Shown here one piece after another: positions 1 through 4,695 of a stretch of DNA of 5,409 nt. A program made the position numbers and the translations under genes. How positions within the stretch are numbered: the first letter of the stretch is position 1; every line of letters begins with the position of its first letter. Under the pieces are notes generated by a model that was not told where the DNA came from, searched no databases, and saw nothing but the letters and a program-made list of their open reading frames with translations. The DNA comes from an uncultured Alphaproteobacteria bacterium (GTDB taxonomy: Bacteria > Pseudomonadota > Alphaproteobacteria > Thalassobaculales > Thalassobaculaceae), in the NCBI GenBank assembly GCA_938028645.1, contig CALIMD010000257.1:1-5409 (forward strand). The letters run 5' to 3'.

Positions 1-652
1 CTATGCAGAACAAGCTGCAAATGCAGGTTTTTTAGCTGTAAGTTTTGGTGGTGGGGGCAGGAAATTATGGGGCAATGTAGTTCCCTTTGGAGGGAAAGAT
101 CCCGTAATGAGTACCAACCCGTATACCCTCGGAATGCCGGGTCTTACTGATGACCCTGTTGTGTGTGATTTTGCTATCTCTAATTGGCCTGCTGGTAAAG
201 TTGCAGTTGCAAGAGCGAACGGCGACAAATTGCCCAAGGATATTATTATAGATAAAGACGGAAAGTCGTCTACTAATCCCGAGGACTTCTATAATGGAGG
301 CGCATTATTACCTGCCGCTGGCACCAAAGGCAGCGGGTTAGGCATTATTGCCGAGTTAATGGGGGATGCAATGCTCGGTGCGGCAGTGGAATATAATTGG
401 CTGCTCATATTAATTAAAGCAGACACTTTTAGACCAAAGTCGGCATACGATAAGTCAGCGAAAGATTTTGTAGACGAAGTTCGTGGATCGAAGCCACTAG
501 ATCCAAATGGACAAGTAATCTTGCCGGGAGAACGCGAGACTTCTCTTGCGCAAAAAGCCAAGGAAGAAGGTATCTGTGTTAGCGATGGTGTTTGGGAATC
601 TATTAAGAGCGCGGCGAAACAATACGGTATTAAAGCCGATAGCTATTTTTGA
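1..652 (+). CDS. Ldh2-family malate/L-lactate dehydrogenase, C-terminal part (5' truncated by window)
   Basis: The frame is open from base 2 to the TGA at 650-652, giving 216 visible residues; the family is usually about 330-360 aa, so roughly the first third lies outside the window. The ATG at 107 is internal: the codons before it encode conserved family sequence, including WGNVVPFGGKDP. Visible family marks are the PFGGKDP...TNP segment (residues ~28-40, with S in place of the usual G before TNP), the D-F-A-I-S...A-G-K-V segment, and the glycine-rich GTKGSGLG...ELMGDAMLGA block that packs around the cofactor. A late ILPGERE motif is followed by a 'GI.V...VW' tail. Known members are NAD(P)H-dependent cytosolic oxidoreductases that interconvert 2-hydroxy and 2-keto acids; relatives act on ureidoglycolate or reduce cyclic imino acids such as piperideine-2-carboxylate. 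The N-terminal catalytic region is not visible, so the substrate cannot be assigned. It converges with the nitrile hydratase operon across a 33-bp gap. Confidence 0.88.
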   Translation, partial: YAEQAANAGFLAVSFGGGGRKLWGNVVPFGGKDPVMSTNPYTLGMPGLTDDPVVCDFAISNWPAGKVAVARANGDKLPKDIIIDKDGKSSTNPEDFYNGGALLPAAGTKGSGLGIIAELMGDAMLGAAVEYNWLLILIKADTFRPKSAYDKSAKDFVDEVRGSKPLDPNGQVILPGERETSLAQKAKEEGICVSDGVWESIKSAAKQYGIKADSYF

Positions 653-685
653 ATTTTCTAAGAGCTGATTAGATCGTCCAGGCTA

Positions 686-1339
686 TTAAGAGCGTTTCCC
701 ATGCTGATCCAAGGCTTCGGCAGTGCCGATCATAGAATCGCGAGTAATCAATTTAACTAATTCTCCCTCACTCATTTTTTCGGTGTTAGCAGGTCGTTTT
801 GGGATTACTAAATAACGGCAATCCGCTGTCGAATCTACTACCCTAATCTCTACAGATTCTGGAATAGCGGTCCCAAATTCTCTGAGTACAGCACGTGGCT
901 CCCTCACGGCTCTCGAACGATATTCACGAGATTTGTACCACAAGGGCGGGACGCCTAAAAGCGTCCTTGGATAACAGGAGCAAAGTGTGCAAACAACCAT
1001 GTGATGTATCTCATATGTATTTTCTAACGCTACTAATTTCAGTGATTCGACCGTGAACCCTAATTCAGCCACTGCTTTGTTGCCATCACTCAGTAATCTG
1101 TTCTTGAAGTCGTCGTCCACCCATGATCTGGCAATTATTTCAGCACCCTTTTCCGGATTTTTTTTCTCCCAAGCCTCAATCTCATCTTGTATTTCTCTTG
1201 CGGAAAGAACGTTCTTTTCAATCAATAGCTCTCTGATAGCTATTTCTAGAAATTCCCAATCTTCCTTGGGTTCGGTGATATCTTTTTGAAAGGCCGTGTG
1301 ATCGTGCCCATGGTCATGATCTTTTGAATGACTACTCAT
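686..1339 (-). CDS. Nitrile hydratase alpha subunit, cobalt type
   Basis: This 217-aa protein is close to the usual alpha length (~200-210). It carries the metal-binding claw VCTLCSCY at residues 116-123 (bases 971-994). Cys117, Cys120 and Cys122 plus backbone amides of Ser121 and Cys122 should hold the metal, with two Cys oxidised to sulfinic and sulfenic acid. Thr118 and Tyr123 are the pattern of Co(III) enzymes; iron enzymes have Ser and Thr. Other family blocks are ALENT (105-109), PPLWYKSREYRSRAVREPR (131-149), RYLVIPKRP (175-183) and TRDSMIG (199-205). The reaction is R-CN + H2O to R-CONH2 in the cytoplasm, together with the two beta-half proteins encoded just upstream. The start overlaps the previous stop (ATGA, 1336-1339), with GGAAG 4 nt before the ATG. 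Unusual is the His/Asp-rich N-terminus (DHDHGHDH, residues 7-14), a possible metal-collecting tail. The gamma subunit of thiocyanate hydrolase is the main alternative, since it shares this fold. Confidence 0.93.
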   Translation of the reverse strand: MSSHSKDHDHGHDHTAFQKDITEPKEDWEFLEIAIRELLIEKNVLSAREIQDEIEAWEKKNPEKGAEIIARSWVDDDFKNRLLSDGNKAVAELGFTVESLKLVALENTYEIHHMVVCTLCSCYPRTLLGVPPLWYKSREYRSRAVREPRAVLREFGTAIPESVEIRVVDSTADCRYLVIPKRPANTEKMSEGELVKLITRDSMIGTAEALDQHGKRS

Positions 1340-1623
1340 ATTGCTTCCAACCAGGTTTCATATATATCCGCGGTTATGGTATCCCTATCTTCATAATCAC
1401 CATTACCGTTCCATGCCTCGTCCATCTCAAATAAAACTTGGTAAAGATTAATTTTAGGTAATCCACTTAATCCATATGCAAGTCTCTCTGGATTGGGAAA
1501 GCTACCAAAGTGCTTTATTATTGTTCCCTTACATCCGCGCAAAAACATTGGAGTGCGTATATGACCTGGTGGTAATGCATCTCCAACCCTTACATGATCT
1601 CCGATATTAAATAAATTGGTCAT
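1336..1623 (-). CDS. Nitrile hydratase beta subunit, C-terminal half as a separate protein (SH3-like barrel)
   Basis: This 95-aa protein aligns from memory to the C-terminal barrel of nitrile hydratase beta. It opens with F-N-I-G-D-H-V-R-V (residues 5-13), then G-H-I-R-T-P (20-25) and F-L-R-G-C-K-G (27-33). A G-x-F-P-N-P-E segment, an L-Y-Q-V-L-F strand and the ending D-x-I-x-A-D-I-Y-E-T-W-L-E complete the match (family: D.V..DLWE.YL). In ordinary nitrile hydratases this region is the last ~95 residues of a single ~210-230 aa beta chain. The Arg of GHIR probably corresponds to one of the two beta arginines that hydrogen-bond the oxidised cysteines of alpha; that assignment is from memory. The ATG lies inside the stop of the upstream gene (ATGA, 1620-1623) and the gene's own stop overlaps the alpha start, so translation is probably coupled. 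No strong Shine-Dalgarno precedes it. The alpha subunit of thiocyanate hydrolase and the third toyocamycin nitrile hydratase subunit have the same architecture. Confidence 0.88.
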   Translation of the reverse strand: MTNLFNIGDHVRVGDALPPGHIRTPMFLRGCKGTIIKHFGSFPNPERLAYGLSGLPKINLYQVLFEMDEAWNGNGDYEDRDTITADIYETWLEAI

Positions 1624-1943
1624 ATTTTGGCCATTTGCTCTCTGGATCGAACTTCAGAGACTTTTGCGTCAAGCTCTGCCTCTGTTAAAATTCCTTTTTC
1701 AAGTAGAAGGCCCTTCATCGCTAGCACCCATCTTTCGTAGTAGGCGGACTCTGCGTAGGTTTTTGGCTCTAAACTTTCTATTGTTCGACGATTTTCATCA
1801 GACGCCCAAAAAGAACGTGGCTTGGCTCTCAGCAATATCATCATTGCATCAATCCTACGCTCAGTCATCGTGGGTTCATGTTCGGATCGATCGATCGATC
1901 CCGCGGGAAGCCCCCCCAAATCGCTTATTAATCTTTTTGTCAT
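1620..1943 (-). CDS. Nitrile hydratase beta subunit, N-terminal half as a separate protein
   Basis: This 107-aa protein is the first gene of the operon. It has the family start pattern (DLGG at residues 8-11, then HEP at 22-24) and the helical region N-R-R-T-I-E-S-L-E-P...Y...Y-Y-E-R-W-V. That is followed by L-L-L-E-K-G-I-L-T-E-A-E-L, a hallmark of the beta N-terminal domain. The conserved Arg before 'IE' is kept; in nitrile hydratases it is expected to contact the modified Cys ligands of alpha. The F-H-x-x-W-E segment usual after 'EP' reads TMTERRIDAMM here, so the Trp is missing. The protein stops at ~107 aa with an ATGA overlap into the gene for the other half, which shows the beta chain is encoded as two polypeptides. 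The start at 1943 suits the DLGG position; only a weak GGA lies 6 nt upstream. The first 20 codons contain a C7/G7 tract and a GATC repeat. The beta subunit of thiocyanate hydrolase is the main alternative. Confidence 0.85.
   Translation of the reverse strand: MTKRLISDLGGLPAGSIDRSEHEPTMTERRIDAMMILLRAKPRSFWASDENRRTIESLEPKTYAESAYYERWVLAMKGLLLEKGILTEAELDAKVSEVRSREQMAKI
1884..1917. repeat. GATC x4 palindrome, CCCGCGGG palindrome and C7 tract near the start of the beta N-half gene
   Basis: GGATCGATCGATCGATCC (1884-1901) is a perfect 18-bp palindrome made of four tandem GATC units. It overlaps CCCGCGGG (1900-1907), and a run of seven C follows at 1911-1917. All of this lies in codons 9-20 of the minus-strand gene, where it encodes L-G-G-L-P-A-G-S-I-D-R-S. 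The palindrome could fold in the mRNA as a 7-bp stem with a 4-nt loop about 43-60 nt after the start codon. Confidence 0.8.
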
Positions 1944-1956
1944 TGAGTATCCAAAA

Positions 1957-1983
1957 TTAGTTTAGCTTAGAATAATAAACTAA
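1957..1983. promoter_or_regulatory. 8-bp perfect inverted repeat in the nitrile hydratase leader (possible operator or mRNA hairpin)
   Basis: TTAGTTTA (1957-1964) and TAAACTAA (1976-1983) are exact reverse complements separated by 11 nt. The element lies 14 bp upstream of the first codon and downstream of the candidate -10, where a bound repressor could block transcription or an AU-rich hairpin could form in the leader. No matching regulator gene is in the window. Confidence 0.35.
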
Positions 1984-2002
1984 CGAAAATATTCCCAGTA
2001 AA

Positions 2003-2030
2003 ATCATAATCAGTGTATCATTATTTTTAA
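2003..2030 (-). promoter_or_regulatory. Candidate sigma70-type promoter for the nitrile hydratase operon
   Basis: Read on the minus strand, TTAAAA (2030-2025, 4 of 6 to TTGACA) is followed after 16 bp by TATGAT (2008-2003, 5 of 6 to TATAAT). Transcription would start near 1996, giving a leader of about 50 nt before the ATG at 1943. The region is AT-rich, so chance matches are likely; this is the best candidate by eye, not a firm call. Confidence 0.35.
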
Positions 2031-2149
2031 TGTAGTTAACCCTATTGGTGCATTACTTTCTCTTCAAGTGGCACACAAGTGTTTGATTTTATTTTTGTTT
2101 ATTTTTATCTAGCTCAAACCTGTTTATAGCAGACCTGGTAGTAGTTTTA

Positions 2150-3673
2150 ATGAGTAGTTCATCAAGAGCGGAAACAGAAGAAGTTGGACTGCGGCATTGG
2201 CTAATCCTAGCGACGGTGCAAATAACAACCCTGACGTTTGGAATGACTATCACGTCAGCAAACGTGGTTCTGCCTCAATTAAAGGGTGCCATGGCCGCGA
2301 CGTCGGATCAAATCGCTTGGGTGGTGACGTTTAATCTGGTGGCTACAGCAATAGCAACACCCCTAACAGGTTGGTTAGCCCAAACACTAGGTTGGCGTAA
2401 TCTTCTTTTTGTGAGCCTCGGTGGGTTCACTATTTTCTCAGCGCTTTGCGGACTATCCGATTCATTGGAGTCATTGGTTTTATGCCGAGTAGGTCAAGGC
2501 GCTTTTGGAGCTCCCTTGATGCCCTTGGGGCAGGGTATGATTTTAGCCACATTTCCGCGTAGGTTGCATCCTATGGCTCTAATGATGTGGGGTATTGGTG
2601 GAGTGATTGGTCCTGTTTTGGGGCCAATTCTAGGGGGTGTGGTGGCTGAGGAATTGAATTGGCGGTGGGTTTTCTTCATGATAGTCCCACTAGGAATTGC
2701 CTGTCTTGGCGTGGCGGCCATATCAGTTGGAGATCAGGAAAAAGGCACTGCGAAAACATTTGATTTTACGGGCTTTATAGCGCTAGCTATAGCAATTGGG
2801 GCTGTTCAACTAATGCTGGACAGGGGGCCGCGCCTCGATTGGTTCGAATCTACAGAGATAATTATAGAAGCTTGTTTAGCCGTTATTTGTTTTTACATTT
2901 TTGTTGTCCATTCACTTACAAGTCAGAATCCGTTTTTGAATCTCAAATTATTCCTCGACCGTAATTTTACGCTTGGTTGCATTACGGCTTTTGCTATGGG
3001 ATGGTTAAGCTATACGCCAATTGTCCTATTCCCGCCATTATTGCAGGAACTTAGAGGATACCCCGACTCTCTTGTTGGGTATTTGATTGCTGCTCGTGGA
3101 TTTGGCAACTGGCTTAGTTTTTTCATTGTGGTGCAATTTACAAGGAAAGCGCCGCGACTTGCTTTAGCAATAGGTCTTGCCTGCCAGGCGGTTGCCGGAT
3201 GGGAAATGGGACAGTTGAGCATAAACTTAACTGAATTTGATGTTTTCTGGACAAACTGCCTTCAAGGGTTTGGCTTTGGATTAGCGTATACACCGATGGC
3301 TGTCCTTGCGTTTTCTACATTAACCCCAAAATTTATGGTTGAAGGATCCGGTATTTTTAACTTGCTGAGGCATTTTGGAAGCAGTATTTTTATTTCTATA
3401 AGTATTTCTATACTAATACAGAGTTCAGCCCTTAATTATTCTGATATGACCAACGGCATGAACCCATTCAATGAATTGTTCCGTTTTCCGGCTCTTGCAG
3501 GTGGTTGGAATTTCGATGGGATCACCGGATTATTCAATTTGAGCGGAGAGATCACGAGACAATCGCAGATGATTGGGTATCTAAAAGCCTTTCAGCTATT
3601 CGCTATCGCTTCTGCCGTTGCTATTCCTTTTAGTTTTTTGTTCGTTAACCCAAATAATTCTACCAAGCGTTAA
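2150..3673 (+). CDS. DHA2-family (EmrB/QacA-like) MFS transporter, 14 transmembrane helices
   Basis: This 507-aa hydrophobic protein has the length and motif order of the drug:H+ antiporter-2 family. The first helix ends in T-S-A-N-V-V-L-P-Q-L (35-44), the DHA motif at helix 1. Next come a motif-A region P-L-T-G-W-L-A...L-G-W-R-N-L-L-F (71-87) and motif B LCRVGQGAFGAP (111-122). Motif C is GIGGVIGPVLGPILGG (148-163), followed by N-W-R-W-V-F-F (170-176), after which the usual 'INVP' reads 'MIVP'. L-M-L-D-R-G-P-R-L-D-W-F (221-232) is typical of EmrB-like proteins. Family members are inner-membrane, proton-driven exporters. EmrB usually works with an HlyD-type adaptor (EmrA), but none is adjacent, so this may act alone. 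The ATG is preceded by no clear Shine-Dalgarno and no alternative start is better. It is transcribed away from the nitrile hydratase operon, which suggests shared control. The substrate is unknown. Confidence 0.9.
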   Translation: MSSSSRAETEEVGLRHWLILATVQITTLTFGMTITSANVVLPQLKGAMAATSDQIAWVVTFNLVATAIATPLTGWLAQTLGWRNLLFVSLGGFTIFSALCGLSDSLESLVLCRVGQGAFGAPLMPLGQGMILATFPRRLHPMALMMWGIGGVIGPVLGPILGGVVAEELNWRWVFFMIVPLGIACLGVAAISVGDQEKGTAKTFDFTGFIALAIAIGAVQLMLDRGPRLDWFESTEIIIEACLAVICFYIFVVHSLTSQNPFLNLKLFLDRNFTLGCITAFAMGWLSYTPIVLFPPLLQELRGYPDSLVGYLIAARGFGNWLSFFIVVQFTRKAPRLALAIGLACQAVAGWEMGQLSINLTEFDVFWTNCLQGFGFGLAYTPMAVLAFSTLTPKFMVEGSGIFNLLRHFGSSIFISISISILIQSSALNYSDMTNGMNPFNELFRFPALAGGWNFDGITGLFNLSGEITRQSQMIGYLKAFQLFAIASAVAIPFSFLFVNPNNSTKR

Positions 3674-3702
3674 GCGAGGCGAGAAGATTAGGTGACCCTG
3701 CC

Positions 3703-4671
3703 TCAGACAATTTGATTTAAAAGGTCTATTTCTCCGCGTTCTAGTCTTTCAATATTTTCAATCAGGATATCCAGAACATTATCTTCATATAGACGGGTTT
3801 CGCCCCCAGTATGAGGTGTTAATATAACATTTTCTATTCCCCAAAGTTCTGAGCTGGGAGGTAAGGGTTCCGGGTCTGTGACATCTATTCCAGCGGCAGC
3901 GATTTCGCCAGTTTTTAGTGCCGTGATTAAATCACTTTCAATGACGCATGCACCGCGTGCCACATTTATCAGATAAGCTGAATTTTTCATGACACCGAAA
4001 GCCTCGCTATCAATAATACCCTTTGTTTCGGGAGTTAAAGGACAGCATAGAACGACAATATCGGCTTTAGAAAGTTGATCCAATTTGTTTTCGATTGGAA
4101 AAGAAGAATCAAAAGTGTTGTCGATCTGTGATATGTTGCGCCTCATCCCGGTTGTTCTAATCCCAAAGCCCCTACTTATAGCGGCGATCTTTGAACCTAT
4201 TTGGCCTGCTCCGATAATTAACATGCTTTTTCCAGAAAGCTCTTCTTCTCTTGTCCCCAAATCGGGGTTCATGCCCCTCCATATTTTTCGCTGCTGAGCG
4301 TCTCTTGCAAGGTGTGTTTGCCGTGAGATGCCAAGTATTAAAGCCATTGCATGTTCTGCGACAGCATTGGCGTTAACGCCTCTGCCATTAACCATTCGAA
4401 TACCTTTTGATTTTATTGCGTCTACATCGAATTGGTCATAACCGGCTCCCGCTACTTGAATGAGTTTAAGGCGTTTTGCGTGCTCTAGTAGTTCATTTCT
4501 CCAAAAGCCAGTTGCTACTATGATATCTGCTTCTGAAATACGGTCAGCCGTTTCTTCAGGAGTCCAAGTGGAGTAATTATCTATTCCCATATTTCGGAGA
4601 GAAAATTGCTTTTCAAACTGATAAGCAATATGGGAAAATTGAATTTTCAAGTCAGGCCGTTTTGGAAACAT
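3703..4671 (-). CDS. D-isomer-specific 2-hydroxyacid dehydrogenase
   Basis: This 322-aa protein is full length for the family. The N-terminal part has IVATGFWRNELLEHAKRLKL and QVAGAGYDQFDVDA (72-85), as in the flavodoxin-like substrate domain. The Rossmann domain shows I-G-A-G-Q-I-G (153-159). The catalytic triad is visible: Arg239 in NVARGACVIE, Glu268 in DVTDPEPLP and His287 in LTPHTGGET. After the second strand the sequence reads TTGMRRN; paired arginines (177-178) in place of an acidic residue suggest NADP(H) use, an inference. The enzyme interconverts 2-keto acids and D-2-hydroxy acids (glyoxylate/hydroxypyruvate, phosphoglycerate and similar); the substrate cannot be read from sequence. 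The start at 4671 has AGAAGG (4679-4684) 7 nt upstream. It follows the ketopantoate-reductase-like gene by 24 bp, so the two are probably one transcript. It converges with the MFS gene across a 29-bp gap. Confidence 0.92.
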   Translation of the reverse strand: MFPKRPDLKIQFSHIAYQFEKQFSLRNMGIDNYSTWTPEETADRISEADIIVATGFWRNELLEHAKRLKLIQVAGAGYDQFDVDAIKSKGIRMVNGRGVNANAVAEHAMALILGISRQTHLARDAQQRKIWRGMNPDLGTREEELSGKSMLIIGAGQIGSKIAAISRGFGIRTTGMRRNISQIDNTFDSSFPIENKLDQLSKADIVVLCCPLTPETKGIIDSEAFGVMKNSAYLINVARGACVIESDLITALKTGEIAAAGIDVTDPEPLPPSSELWGIENVILTPHTGGETRLYEDNVLDILIENIERLERGEIDLLNQIV

Positions 4672-4678
4672 TTTTTTT

Positions 4679-4684
4679 CCTTCT
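4679..4684 (-). promoter_or_regulatory. Ribosome binding site for the D-2-hydroxyacid dehydrogenase gene
   Basis: AGAAGG on the minus strand (one mismatch to AGGAGG) sits 7 nt before the ATG at 4671, inside the 24-bp gap after the upstream stop. It is the clearest Shine-Dalgarno in the window and supports this start codon. Confidence 0.65.
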
Positions 4685-4695
4685 ACTTTTCAAGT

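Larger units (their letters stand above)
1944..2149. other. Divergent intergenic region between nitrile hydratase operon and MFS gene
   Basis: This 206-bp AT-rich stretch must hold the promoters of both divergent units. It contains the inverted repeat at 1957-1983, a candidate minus-strand promoter at 2003-2030, and a GTTAAC palindrome at 2035-2040. A six-base direct repeat CAAGTG (2065-2070 and 2076-2081) has an 11-bp period, and T-rich sequence runs from 2082 to 2108. I could not find a well-spaced plus-strand -35/-10 pair for the MFS gene; TTTATA at 2123-2128 is only a loose -10 candidate. No small ORF or structured RNA is evident. Confidence 0.6.

Noticed and set aside
107..652. Treating the ATG at 107 as the start of a complete 181-aa gene
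   Set aside because: The same frame is open to the window edge and the preceding 35 codons match the conserved WGNVVPFGG region of the family, so the gene is truncated by the window, not short.
653..685. Possible bidirectional terminator between the convergent Ldh2 and alpha genes (TCTAA 657-661 / TTAGA 669-673)
   Set aside because: Only a 5-bp AT-rich stem with no GC core and no following T run; too weak to call.
600..694. 12-bp direct repeat CTATTAAGAGCG at 600-611 and 683-694, flanking the end of the dehydrogenase and the alpha stop codon
   Set aside because: About one 12-bp repeat is expected by chance in a window of this size, and both copies lie in or at coding ends; no mobile element lies between them.
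1616..1960. Open plus-strand frame of 114 codons opposite the beta N-half gene
   Set aside because: It lies antisense to a recognisable nitrile hydratase gene, has no family resemblance and no ribosome binding site; it is a shadow frame.
2065..2081. Direct repeat CAAGTG with an 11-bp period in the divergent intergenic region
   Set aside because: The one-turn spacing is suggestive of paired protein sites, but six-base repeats are common by chance in 200 bp and no third copy or conservation data support it.
3674..3704. Possible terminator between the MFS and D-2-hydroxyacid dehydrogenase genes (GAGGC 3676-3680 / GCCTC 3700-3704)
   Set aside because: The 5-bp stem has a 19-nt loop and no T tract on either strand, and one arm overlaps the stop codon of the minus-strand gene.
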